Source of the DNA: Oscillospiraceae bacterium
GTDB taxonomy: Bacteria > Bacillota > Clostridia > Oscillospirales > Ruminococcaceae
Length of the DNA stretch: 43,825 nucleotides
Direction of reading: 5' to 3'
NCBI GenBank assembly: GCA_017436765.1
Contig: JAFSCM010000031.1
Location: 1 to 43,825 of the forward strand
Part shown: piece after piece, positions 26,215 to 34,662 of the stretch
How positions within the stretch are numbered: the first letter of the stretch is position 1
Layout: each line of letters opens with the position of its first letter
The notes under the pieces: model-generated
Databases searched by the model: none
What the model was told of the DNA's origin: nothing
The model's input: the letters and a program-made list of their open reading frames with translations, nothing else
Position numbers and translations under genes: made by a program

Positions 26215-26243
26215 AGTGCACTTATAGTCTTGATAAGTGCACT
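26215..26243 (-). terminator. strong hairpin with minus-strand T-run
   Basis: AGTGCACTTAT (26215-26225) and ATAAGTGCACT (26233-26243) form a perfect 11-bp stem; the minus strand continues TTTTTTATTT. It stands upstream of the repA-like gene, so it would block minus-strand read-through into repA, or act as an attenuator in its leader. Confidence 0.55.
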
Positions 26244-26346
26244 ACTGATATAATAGATTGTATACTTTTAAAGTGATAAACTGTAATAAAATATATCTTT
26301 TTAAACTTTTGCGGTGTTATATATAGTGAAAGGCGGTGATTGGAAA

Positions 26347-26871
26347 GTGGAAGAACAAGTTTTGATAAAAAGAATACAGAATGGCGATAAAACTGCGATG
26401 ACCAGTTTAATCATCAGTTGGTATCAGCCTATATTTGCCTTTATTTATAAAAATACGGGTGATTATCATATTTCAAAAGACCTTACGCAAGAGATATTTA
26501 TAAAAGTGGCAGCAAATATCTCGGGATATAAGCCTAAAACACCTTTTAAAAACTGGCTGTTTACCATTGCATCCAATCATCTGAAAAACCATTATCGAAC
26601 ACTGTCACGCCGTCCTGTTTATGTAGAAATATCAGATGAACATATAATCATCGACAAAGAAATGGAAAACATTGCAACAGAAACCGATATAAAAAAAGCT
26701 TTGGCAAAGCTTCCTGCTGAACAAAGGGAAGCTGTTGTTTTGCGATATTACAACGAATTTTCTATCAAGGACATTGCTAAAATTACAGGAATAAAAGAAA
26801 CAACAGTAAAAGCCAGAATAAGATATGGGCTTGAAAAACTGAGGATTGAACTGGAGGGATATAATGAATAG
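26347..26871 (+). CDS. ECF-type RNA polymerase sigma factor
   Basis: A 174-residue sigma factor. I chose GTG 26347 with AAAGGCGGTG eight bases upstream. Region 2 is visible (IFAFIYKNTGDYHISKDLTQEIFIKVAANI, with GYKPKTPFKNWLFTIASNHL), and region 4 near the C-terminus (LPAEQREAVVLRYYNEFSIKDIAKITGIKETTVKARI). The stop overlaps the start of the next gene by 8 bases, so the membrane protein is translationally coupled and may be its anti-sigma factor. The operon then encodes an ABC-2 exporter. It probably responds to an envelope or peptide stress, but the signal is unknown. Confidence 0.92.
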   Translation: MEEQVLIKRIQNGDKTAMTSLIISWYQPIFAFIYKNTGDYHISKDLTQEIFIKVAANISGYKPKTPFKNWLFTIASNHLKNHYRTLSRRPVYVEISDEHIIIDKEMENIATETDIKKALAKLPAEQREAVVLRYYNEFSIKDIAKITGIKETTVKARIRYGLEKLRIELEGYNE

Positions 26872-27628
26872 CATGGAATATTTCGATGATTTAGCAGCAT
26901 TTGAACAAAAATTTGCTTCAGAAATAAAAAAGGATTATATGCCTGAAGTTTCGGAAAAAGAAATTATTTCAGTATGCGAGACAGCAGCATTCTATTACAC
27001 AGAAAAGCAAGATATATTTGATAGAAAGTTTTGGAAAGTGATTTTTTCCTGTATCACTGTTCAATCCGCATTTATGTGGATATTGTCTGCATTCTTATTA
27101 GGCTGTTGCGTTGTGTTATCGACAGTATCATCGGGTTACGGTATAGAACCTGTATCATTGATATGTGCATTGGCCCCTGTACCTGTAATAAGTTTTGCTA
27201 TCAGGGAACTGCAATACAGAGACAGTAATCTCGTCGCTTTGGAAAAGACCTGCAAATATGCTCCGCAAAGGATTTATTTTGCAAGGCTGTGGCTTGGTAT
27301 GGCAGCAAATGTTGTTTGGCTTTTACTGACCGGCGCAGCAGTTTTTTGCCAAAATGATAATTTTATCAGATTATATATATGCTCTTTTGTCTGTCTGTTT
27401 TTGGTCGGTGCTGTGGCTCTTGTGGTTATGTCTGTTTCAGACAGCACTCTGCCACTTTCTCTTATGATGGCAGCATGGGTGCTCACTGCAGTTTTTCTGT
27501 TATCCAACGAAGAATTTGTTCAAATTATTGCCAGTGTGAGCTTATGGTTACTGACAGCAATTATGATTATCAGTATTGGTATGTTTGCTGCTGTAACTGT
27601 AAAAACCACAACTAAAATGTATGCATAG
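26864..27628 (+). CDS. membrane protein coupled to the ECF sigma factor, putative anti-sigma
   Basis: A 254-residue protein with a ~55-residue soluble N-terminus (MNSMEYFDDLAAFEQKF ... ISVCETAAFYYTEKQ) and about six hydrophobic segments after it. GGAGGG lies before ATG 26864, inside the end of the sigma gene. No zinc-binding anti-sigma HxxxCxxC motif is seen, so it is not a classical ZAS protein. Its position and coupling suggest that it holds the sigma factor at the membrane, or senses the substrate of the ABC exporter that follows 12 bases later. Confidence 0.75.
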   Translation: MNSMEYFDDLAAFEQKFASEIKKDYMPEVSEKEIISVCETAAFYYTEKQDIFDRKFWKVIFSCITVQSAFMWILSAFLLGCCVVLSTVSSGYGIEPVSLICALAPVPVISFAIRELQYRDSNLVALEKTCKYAPQRIYFARLWLGMAANVVWLLLTGAAVFCQNDNFIRLYICSFVCLFLVGAVALVVMSVSDSTLPLSLMMAAWVLTAVFLLSNEEFVQIIASVSLWLLTAIMIISIGMFAAVTVKTTTKMYA

Positions 27629-27640
27629 AAAGGAAATAAA

Positions 27641-28510
27641 ATGGAATTATCAGTACAAAACCTGACAAAGAATTTCGGCAGCAAATGTGCTGTAGATAAT
27701 ATTTCTTTCAGCTTGTCGTATGGTGTATATGGTTTGCTTGGTCCCAATGGTGCCGGCAAAACCACACTGATGAAAATGCTTGTTGATATTCTGGACCCGT
27801 CATCGGGCGAAGTTCTTTTAAACGGAGTAAATATAAAAGATTTGGGTGCAAGCTATCGTGATAAGCTGGGCTATATGCCACAAGAAATAGGCGTATACAA
27901 GAATTTTTCTGCTAAAAAGTTCTTAAAATACATTGCGGCCCTTAAAGGTATTACAGGAAAAACCGCCGATAAAAAAGTGGATGACCTTTTGAAGCTTGTA
28001 GGCTTACAGGATGTGGGAAAGAAAAAACTTGGCGGATTTTCAGGCGGTATGCTGCGTCGAGTTGGCATTGCTCAAACATTGCTCAATGACCCTAAGATAC
28101 TTATCCTTGATGAACCTACAGCAGGTCTTGATCCACAGGAACGTATCCGTTTCCGCAATATAATCTCCGAATTATCCGAAAACAGAATCGTTCTTTTATC
28201 TACTCATATTATCTCTGATATGGAGTTTATCGCCGGAGAGGTAATTATTATGCGAGACGGTGCCATTCTCAAAATTGACACTACAGAAAGATTATTGCAG
28301 GAAGTAGAAGGAAAGGTATGGAATGCCTTTGTTTCACATGCAGAGCTGAATATAATAAAAAAGAAGTTCACTATAGGAAATATTATTCAGAAAACCAATG
28401 GTGTTGAAGTACGAATTGTAGGTGATAGCCAGCCTGAATTTCCTTGCCAGCCCGCCAGACCTATCCTTGAAGATGTTTTCAGTTATTACTTTGGAGGGAA
28501 TGTATTATGA
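27641..28510 (+). CDS. ABC transporter ATP-binding protein
   Basis: A 289-residue ATPase of the drug/bacteriocin (CcmA/NatA-like) exporter class. Walker A GPNGAGKTT (34-42), signature FSGGM (133-137), Walker B ILILDEPT (Asp157-Glu158) and the switch histidine in LLSTHII are all intact. The ~75-residue C-terminal tail is typical of exporters with separate permeases. AGAAAGGA precedes the ATG. Its last codons overlap the first permease by 4 bases (ATGA). Confidence 0.95.
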   Translation: MELSVQNLTKNFGSKCAVDNISFSLSYGVYGLLGPNGAGKTTLMKMLVDILDPSSGEVLLNGVNIKDLGASYRDKLGYMPQEIGVYKNFSAKKFLKYIAALKGITGKTADKKVDDLLKLVGLQDVGKKKLGGFSGGMLRRVGIAQTLLNDPKILILDEPTAGLDPQERIRFRNIISELSENRIVLLSTHIISDMEFIAGEVIIMRDGAILKIDTTERLLQEVEGKVWNAFVSHAELNIIKKKFTIGNIIQKTNGVEVRIVGDSQPEFPCQPARPILEDVFSYYFGGNVL

Positions 28511-29703
28511 ACTTAAGAATGCTAAAAACAGAACTATATAAAATATATTCCAAACGAGTAATATGGTTTGCACTGATGCTGTTTCTTGGTTTGTTTTTTG
28601 TGATGAAAATACAGTTCCGTGATAATATAAATGTAAAATATACTCTCGAACCTGTACGCTCTGAACTTACTTCTGCAGTAAACAACGAGGATTTTCATCA
28701 ATTTGTACGCAGTAAGGAATATCGTTGTTCTGTTACTGATTTGGTGCAGTTTGTACCGCAAAGTGTCTTTGACTACATTAATCAGTATAAAGATTTTGAG
28801 CGTGCATATAACATACTTAACAGCAGTTTGGCTTCAAGTATCAATAATTATTATCAGCGCATTGATTTAAGGGAAGCATATATAGCACAACTTTCGGAAG
28901 ATGCAGCAAATTCTGACGGCTCTATGTTGTCAAAAGCCAAAGAAAAAATATTGGCAGATTATCAGAATACACAGGTCAATATTGAGCTTAACCTGGAAAG
29001 CAGTGCAAATAATTTTATAGATATTAACCACGCTATGGTTTTCCCTGGTCTGACTATGCTTGTTATTATTGTAGGACTTGCGGGTATTTACTCTGATGAA
29101 TATGCCAACGGAACGCAGTCAGCGCTTCTCACTTCACGCAAAGGCCGAAAAGGGGTGTTTTTAGCAAAACTTTGTGCAGCAGCTGTTTATAGCGCAAGCG
29201 TTGTTGTAATTATGGAAGTATTTTTTATGACCGTTACAGCAATATGCTATAATGCACCGACTTCAACAATATCCGCTGCAAGTACCTATGGCCTTTATCT
29301 GACCACATATAGCGGAACAGTATACGATTTCTGTATCAGACAAATTGGGGGAACACTGCTTGCAGGATTTACTTTAGGCAGTATTGTTATGTGTGTTTCT
29401 GCCTTCAACAAAAATGCTCTTATTCCATTCTTTACTGCAGGTCTTTATTATGGCGGTACTGCTTTATACTCCAAAATGATTGCTTTCCCTGCACACCTAT
29501 CGTCACTTTGGTCGCTGCCTGGAGAATTAAGTCTGTTCACATTACAAACACAATATGAAATTATGGTAACAGGAAGATATACCAATGTGTTTGGAATACT
29601 TATGCCTACACTGACAGCAAATGTGATTTTTAATATATTTGTAATGTTAATATGCATAGTATTATGTTACAAAGCATATACACGAAAGCAGGTTAAAAAC
29701 TGA
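28507..29703 (+). CDS. ABC-2 type exporter permease
   Basis: A 398-residue membrane protein with one N-terminal hydrophobic segment, a large (~150-residue) extracytoplasmic domain, and then about five further segments. This is the layout of ABC-2 permeases exporting peptides, lipids or antibiotics. It overlaps both the ATPase gene (4 bases) and the next permease gene (the stop and next ATG share a base), so the three are made together. Confidence 0.85.
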   Translation: MNLRMLKTELYKIYSKRVIWFALMLFLGLFFVMKIQFRDNINVKYTLEPVRSELTSAVNNEDFHQFVRSKEYRCSVTDLVQFVPQSVFDYINQYKDFERAYNILNSSLASSINNYYQRIDLREAYIAQLSEDAANSDGSMLSKAKEKILADYQNTQVNIELNLESSANNFIDINHAMVFPGLTMLVIIVGLAGIYSDEYANGTQSALLTSRKGRKGVFLAKLCAAAVYSASVVVIMEVFFMTVTAICYNAPTSTISAASTYGLYLTTYSGTVYDFCIRQIGGTLLAGFTLGSIVMCVSAFNKNALIPFFTAGLYYGGTALYSKMIAFPAHLSSLWSLPGELSLFTLQTQYEIMVTGRYTNVFGILMPTLTANVIFNIFVMLICIVLCYKAYTRKQVKN

Positions 29704-30491
29704 TGAAAACCGTATTTAAAGTTTCCTTGTTTGAGCTGGAAAACCTGTTAAGTAAAAAAATTGTATGTATTTCAACTGCAGGTTATGCCCTAACTTGTTT
29801 TGTAATATGTATATCCAGAAATTTAAGATACAGCTATTTTTCTATAACAGAGAGCGTTCCTGTCTCGCTTAATAATTTTATCTTACCTATAGTGCTGATA
29901 TTGATTCTGGCAGGCTCTCTAACTCCTGTTTTCGCAGGCGATAAAGAACAAGGTATAGAACAAATCCCTGCCACCTGCTTAATAGGAAGTAAAGGGCGCA
30001 GCATAGCAAAAATAATAAGTGCAACATTGTTTTCTGTATTTATGGTTATATTATTGGAAACGATTACTTTTGCACTATGCTTTTCATCAGATTTATTTGA
30101 CACTGCCATTCCTATAAGATACGTTGGAACAGAGGTAAAGCTGCAGCCCATATGGACAGCCGGAGAGCATACAGTTTTCTCGATATCTGTTTTGACGATA
30201 GGTTGCATAATATTATCCATACTTATATTGTTTATATCCTGTATTTGCAAAAATACTCTTTCAGCTGTAAGCCTGACCTGTATATTTCTATTAATAGAAT
30301 TTGTCATACATAAGTTTTCTTTTCCAACACTGCTTCAAGAATATAATATATGGATATTCTTTCGACCGTATTATCTCTTCACGACAGAAATTATTAATAT
30401 TTCACCTTATGCAAATTTTTTAATTTTACTTGTTGCATTTTTACCTATATACGTATTTGTGATATATGGAATTGTAAAAAATGGTACATAA
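29703..30491 (+). CDS. ABC-2 type exporter permease, second subunit
   Basis: A 262-residue protein with six hydrophobic segments, starting MKTVFKVSLFELENLLSKK. The pattern of TGAT-linked starts and its size fit the second permease of a heterodimeric exporter, comparable in layout to lantibiotic-immunity EG pairs or BcrB-like subunits; specific substrate homology is not evident. A strong terminator follows 7 bases after the stop. Confidence 0.82.
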   Translation: MKTVFKVSLFELENLLSKKIVCISTAGYALTCFVICISRNLRYSYFSITESVPVSLNNFILPIVLILILAGSLTPVFAGDKEQGIEQIPATCLIGSKGRSIAKIISATLFSVFMVILLETITFALCFSSDLFDTAIPIRYVGTEVKLQPIWTAGEHTVFSISVLTIGCIILSILILFISCICKNTLSAVSLTCIFLLIEFVIHKFSFPTLLQEYNIWIFFRPYYLFTTEIINISPYANFLILLVAFLPIYVFVIYGIVKNGT

Positions 30492-30497
30492 ATAATA

Positions 30498-30535
30498 AAG
30501 GTAGTAACAGTTATTTTTGCTGTTACTACCTTTTT
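30498..30535 (+). terminator. terminator of the sigma-ABC operon
   Basis: AGGTAGTAACAG and CTGTTACTACCT form a perfect 12-bp stem around a 9-base loop, followed by TTTTTGTTT. Confidence 0.92.
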
Positions 30536-30568
30536 GTTTATGCAATGTTTGTGTGAAAATTAATACAA

Positions 30569-31297
30569 TCAGTCAATCGAATATGCTAGTCTGCAGTTGC
30601 CGTCACTTTTATCTCTGTCTTCAAGCAATTTTGCCAAAGCGGCATACAATTTCTTTTCTGCATATTCTATGCTGCCTTTGCTCTTGCCCATGGTTTGTGC
30701 GGTGTTGCGAATAGAGTTTCCATCATAAAATCTTACCTTAAAAAACTCCTTGTGTTCTTTCATCACAGTATCAAGACAACGTTTTACAAAGGTGCAGTCT
30801 TCATTTATCATATCGTATTCTTCTTTAACAATTATGTATTTTTTCTCTTTATTACATAAAGATATCATATCAGTATCTTCTCTGTAATACTTACACAGTT
30901 CTTTTGCGTAATCATAATAATTTTCAGAATCACGATAAAATCTTTCGTCATCGAAAAAGCTGCCCATAGCTTCTTTAAGCTGTTTCTTTTCAGGAGATGT
31001 CAGCGAAAATCCGTCTTCTTTTAACTCATCAAACTGCCTTAAAGGTGTTTTGTGATTATTCTCGCGGGTATACTTGTCCACCAGTTTTTCACCAATAGTA
31101 GTTTTCTTAGTAACCATCTGACAAAAGGATTCCTTTGTGCAGATATGGTAATCGTTACGTGAAGCACGGTTGTTGTCCTTGAACAACACCATTTCAACGC
31201 CGGTGTCCACATCAACAACCTCTGTTACAACATATATGCGTTTTCCGTCATAGCGCTTGTAATTACCCTTATATATTTTCTTGTCCTTGATTGGCAA
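30569..31297 (-). CDS. sigma-70 region 4-like DNA-binding protein of the element
   Basis: A 242-residue protein. I chose TTG 31297, five bases after AGAGGTG; the GTG three codons upstream is part of that site. The N-terminal ~70 residues (YKGNYKRYDGKRIYVVTEVVDVDTGVEMVLFKD) resemble a small SH3-like barrel of the DUF1653 type. The middle is charged, and the C-terminus (FYDGNSIRNTAQTMGKSKGSIEYAEKKLYAAL) looks like a sigma region 4 or ArpU-type helix-turn-helix. Such proteins control gene expression in phages and integrative elements. It is divergent from the P-loop ATPase gene, with which it shares a ~125-base control region. Confidence 0.65.
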   Translation of the reverse strand: MPIKDKKIYKGNYKRYDGKRIYVVTEVVDVDTGVEMVLFKDNNRASRNDYHICTKESFCQMVTKKTTIGEKLVDKYTRENNHKTPLRQFDELKEDGFSLTSPEKKQLKEAMGSFFDDERFYRDSENYYDYAKELCKYYREDTDMISLCNKEKKYIIVKEEYDMINEDCTFVKRCLDTVMKEHKEFFKVRFYDGNSIRNTAQTMGKSKGSIEYAEKKLYAALAKLLEDRDKSDGNCRLAYSID

Positions 31298-31397
31298 TGT
31301 AGTCACCTCTTATTTCTCAATTATATTGTTACATATTTAAATAATTTCTTCAATAATCTTTATCTCGAAATTTGTAGAAAAAACATAAATAGTATTG

Positions 31398-31403
31398 TAT
31401 AAT
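31398..31403 (+). promoter_or_regulatory. -10 box of the P-loop ATPase gene
   Basis: TATAAT lies only 20 bases before the ATG, with AGAGGTG at 31412-31418, so the mRNA leader would be ~14 bases. The -35 is poor (TAGAAA at 17 bases), which suggests low or regulated expression. Confidence 0.45.
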
Positions 31404-31423
31404 TAAATATAAGAGGTGATAAC

Positions 31424-32857
31424 ATGGTTAATTTTAAAGATATATTCTTTGGTTGTTCTGATGCAAATACAGAAGCAGAACGATATCCTAAGGATTTCAA
31501 GTTATCTTTTTTTGATCCCAATAATTATATGGAAGAACTTATAAATGGCTATAAATTTCTTTTGATTGGTAGGAAAGGTGAAGGAAAAACTGCATATAAT
31601 GCACAAATCACTCTCACAGCGTCAGAAAATAATATTTATGCATATCAAAGAACATTAAACAATTTTAATAATACAACGTTTTCAAAACTTAAAACTTACT
31701 CCGAACTTGGAAGCAATACATATATTTCTCTATGGAAAAGCATCCTATTGATAGAAGCAGTTAGAATGCTATTTGAATTCGAGCCTAATATTCCTTCTAA
31801 CGAATTTGTAAATATTATGGATGCCTTAAACTCAAATGGATTTTTACAAAAGGATGATGATATAGCTGTAACTGTAACCAAGCTTGTCGAATCCGATTCT
31901 AGTTTAAATGTTAAATCTACTTTTTCACACAACAGGAGATATGAAACATCTACGGAACTTCGAGGTTCAGAAGCTATATATAATGCCATATTAAATTCCA
32001 TAAAGAATTTATACTTCCATTCGAAATTTATTTTTATTATAGATGGTTTAGACGATATTTTAAATAACAGTGAGTTTAAATCAGAAATAATTATGGGATT
32101 AATTAGAGCTGCAGAAGAAATAAATAAAACTTTCCGAAAGTTTACATTAAACCTAAAGGTTGTCATTCTCATTCGTAGCGATATATTAAAGCTATGTCAT
32201 GACCCCAATTTAACCAAAATAATTCGCGACTCTGGAATAAGGTTATCTTGGCAAATATATGATAATCCTTTTGATTCAAATCTTTTAAAGCTTGTTGAAA
32301 AAAGAGTTGGTATTTCAACTGAAAATGTAACTTCTTTAAAGTCAGTATTAGATGAAATATTACCTGATGTAATCCATAATAAAAATACGATGGATTATTT
32401 GTTAGATAATATCATCTATCGTCCTAGAGATATATTACAGCTATTTTCAATTATACAAGAAGAATATATTCCAAACAAAAAGCTAACTGAAGATAAACTT
32501 GAAACTGTACTTAAAAGGTACTCAACAGAATATTTTCTCTCTGCCATGCAAGATGAACTTACAGGTTTTTTCCCAAATGATGCTGTTACAAAGCTACCAA
32601 CAGTTTTAACAAAAATGGGAACACAATATTTTTATGTTGCGAACTTGGAAACAGAAATACGAAAATATCCCGAGTTTAATGGCATTTCTGCACAAGATAT
32701 TTTAGAAACACTGTTTAATGCCGGATACATTGGGCAGCATCGTCCTCGTGAAAAAACTGATTTTACTGTTTTTTCTTACCGAAATAATTCAGAAGTCTTA
32801 AACGTTGACCATCAATGTATATTGCATAGAGGTTTAATGCGTGCGCTAAGTATATAA
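31424..32857 (+). CDS. P-loop ATPase, possibly of the Sll1717 type
   Basis: A 477-residue soluble protein. Walker A is GRKGEGKT (49-56) and a Walker B-like strand is FIFIIDGLDD (202-211), followed by a sensor-like KVVILIRSDIL and, further on, YRPRDILQLF. The N-terminus (FFGCSDANTEAERYPKDF) and this layout recall the stand-alone Sll1717-type P-loop ATPases often found in defence islands; this link is from memory and modest. The C-terminal third has a winged-helix feel (FNAGYIGQHRPREKTDFTVFSYRN). There is no membrane segment. Codon use is strongly AT-biased compared with the element backbone. It has its own terminator, so it is a single-gene unit. Confidence 0.72.
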   Translation: MVNFKDIFFGCSDANTEAERYPKDFKLSFFDPNNYMEELINGYKFLLIGRKGEGKTAYNAQITLTASENNIYAYQRTLNNFNNTTFSKLKTYSELGSNTYISLWKSILLIEAVRMLFEFEPNIPSNEFVNIMDALNSNGFLQKDDDIAVTVTKLVESDSSLNVKSTFSHNRRYETSTELRGSEAIYNAILNSIKNLYFHSKFIFIIDGLDDILNNSEFKSEIIMGLIRAAEEINKTFRKFTLNLKVVILIRSDILKLCHDPNLTKIIRDSGIRLSWQIYDNPFDSNLLKLVEKRVGISTENVTSLKSVLDEILPDVIHNKNTMDYLLDNIIYRPRDILQLFSIIQEEYIPNKKLTEDKLETVLKRYSTEYFLSAMQDELTGFFPNDAVTKLPTVLTKMGTQYFYVANLETEIRKYPEFNGISAQDILETLFNAGYIGQHRPREKTDFTVFSYRNNSEVLNVDHQCILHRGLMRALSI

Positions 32858-32870
32858 TTATAGACCAAAA

Positions 32871-32917
32871 AAGAAATTGACTTTATAACAATTCAGTCGG
32901 TTTCTTTTTTTCTTTTT
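32871..32917 (+). terminator. terminator of the P-loop ATPase gene
   Basis: AAGAAATTGACT (32871-32882) pairs with AGTCGGTTTCTT (32895-32906) as RNA with two G-U pairs, followed by TTTTTCTTTTT. Confidence 0.75.
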
Positions 32918-32928
32918 ACAATAAATTA

Positions 32929-32983
32929 ATTTAATACGCGCGCAATTAAATATGTTGACATTTTAACGCGCGCGTGTTAAAAT
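32929..32983 (+). promoter_or_regulatory. promoter with two CGCGCGC-centred operators
   Basis: TTGACA (32955-32960), 17 bases and TAAAAT (32978-32983) form a near-consensus promoter. Operator 1 is ATTTAAT-ACGCGCGCA-ATTAAAT (32929-32951); operator 2 is TTTTAAC-GCGCGCGT-GTTAAAA (32961-32982) and fills the spacer. Their centres are ~31.5 bp apart, three helical turns, so one protein could bind both on the same face. The GC-only cores stand out sharply in this AT-rich DNA. Confidence 0.7.
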
Positions 32984-33001
32984 GATGTTGAGGTGAATTA
33001 A

Positions 33002-34651
33002 ATGAGCAGAATTATACCCGAAAGAGAAACATTAACAATAGAATTTAAAAGTGATTTAAAAAGGCTTGAAGACAGCGATATTTTTGATGCAGTTGTAGCT
33101 TTTGCAAATACCGAAGGCGGGGATTTATACCTTGGCGTAGAAGATAACGGTGAAATCACAGGTGTACATTCGTCCCATAAAAATCCAATAACATTAAGTG
33201 CGTATATAGCCAATCACACTGTTCCGCCTGTGTCTATCAGAGCTGAAATAGTTGAAGATACAACGCCAGTTTTAAAAATTTCAGTACCCAAAAATTCTTA
33301 CAGCATTGTAGCCACAAGCTCCGGTAAAATTTTACGCCGCAGAATAAAAGCAGACGGCACACCGGAAAATGTACCAATGTTTCCAACAGAAATAGCAACA
33401 CGTTTGTCCGATTTAAGATTGCTGGACTATTCTGTGTTACCTTTGCAGGAAGCAACAATTGACGATTTTGACCCTCTCGAAATTGAAAGATTGAAAAGCA
33501 ATATTCTTTCTTATAATGGCGATAAAACTTTGCTGGAATTAAGTGATATTGAACTTTTCAAAGCTTTAGGTTTTGTCAAGGAAGAAGGTGTAAACATATA
33601 TCCAACTGTATGTGGCATGCTGCTAATAGGCAAAGCTACAAGCATTAAAAGATTTATTCCAACACATTCTGTTACTTTTCAGGTTTTGGAAGGTACATCT
33701 GTGCGTGTAAACGAAGATTTTGTATTACCTGTTCTTGCTGCAGTAGAAAAACTTAATTCACATATTACTGTGTGGAACCCTGAAAATGAAATTGAAATGG
33801 GTTTGTATCGTATTCCAGCTCCGGACTTTGATAGACGTGCTATTCGTGAGGCTATAATCAACGCATTCAGCCACAGAGATTACTCAAAAATGGGTCGTAT
33901 CAGAGTCTCAATAAACGATGAAGGTTTGACCATTGCCAACCCGGGCGGCTTCATAGAAGGCGTTTCTATAAACAATCTGCTGACCGCAGAGCCTCACGGC
34001 AGAAATCCTAAATTAGCTGACGTTTTAAAGCGTGTTGGTTTGGCTGAAAAAACAGGCCGTGGCATAGACCGAATTTACGAGGGTTCTCTTATTTATGGCA
34101 GGCTTTTGCCCGACTACTCTGCATCTACAGATGTTACTGTCAGCCTATTTATTCCACGCAGTGCTCCTGACCTGCAGATAGCAAAAATTATATCTGATGA
34201 ACAAAATCGCTTGGGCAGACCATTACCGTTAAACACTTTGCTTGTATTAAATATGTTGCGCGATATGCCACGTGTTACATCCGCCCAACTTGCCGAAACA
34301 TTGAATTTATCCGATGTTATGGTTCGCAATATTTTGGACAAGTCCATTGAAAGCGGTATGGTGGAAGGATATGGCAGTGGACGAGGACGAACATATATCT
34401 TATCCAAAAAGCTGTACAAGGATAAAGAAAAATCCATCGGCTATGTAAGGCAGATGGATATAGACGAAACAAGATATACTGAACTTATTATAGGTTTGGC
34501 TAAAAAGAATGAGTTTATATCTAAAAATGATGTTATGGAATTGCTCCACTTGAACAAAGACCAGGCATACAGAGTTTTGAAAAAACTTGTAAGCAGCGGT
34601 TCTTTGGAAATGGTTAATGCGGGTAAGTATGCTAAATATAGAATGAAATGA
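33002..34651 (+). CDS. AlbA_2/Schlafen-domain ATP-binding protein with winged-helix C-terminus
   Basis: A 549-residue protein. Residues ~8-130 form an AlbA_2 (Schlafen-like) domain (ETLTIEFKSDL, then VVAFANTEGGDLYLGVEDNG). Residues ~275-375 form a GHKL-type ATPase (REAIINAFSHRDY, IANPGGF, GRNPKLADVLKRVGLAEKTGRGIDRI). Two winged helices follow (TSAQLAETLNLSDVMVRNILDKS and SKNDVMELLHLNKDQAYRVLKKL). Such proteins are usually called ATP-dependent transcriptional regulators; some occur in phage-defence loci. GAGGTG lies six bases before the ATG. It probably represses its own promoter through the CGCGCGC operators. It is the first gene of a tight two-gene operon, with the next ATG 11 bases after its stop. 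Confidence 0.85.
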   Translation: MSRIIPERETLTIEFKSDLKRLEDSDIFDAVVAFANTEGGDLYLGVEDNGEITGVHSSHKNPITLSAYIANHTVPPVSIRAEIVEDTTPVLKISVPKNSYSIVATSSGKILRRRIKADGTPENVPMFPTEIATRLSDLRLLDYSVLPLQEATIDDFDPLEIERLKSNILSYNGDKTLLELSDIELFKALGFVKEEGVNIYPTVCGMLLIGKATSIKRFIPTHSVTFQVLEGTSVRVNEDFVLPVLAAVEKLNSHITVWNPENEIEMGLYRIPAPDFDRRAIREAIINAFSHRDYSKMGRIRVSINDEGLTIANPGGFIEGVSINNLLTAEPHGRNPKLADVLKRVGLAEKTGRGIDRIYEGSLIYGRLLPDYSASTDVTVSLFIPRSAPDLQIAKIISDEQNRLGRPLPLNTLLVLNMLRDMPRVTSAQLAETLNLSDVMVRNILDKSIESGMVEGYGSGRGRTYILSKKLYKDKEKSIGYVRQMDIDETRYTELIIGLAKKNEFISKNDVMELLHLNKDQAYRVLKKLVSSGSLEMVNAGKYAKYRMK

Positions 34652-34662
34652 GGAGAAATAAA

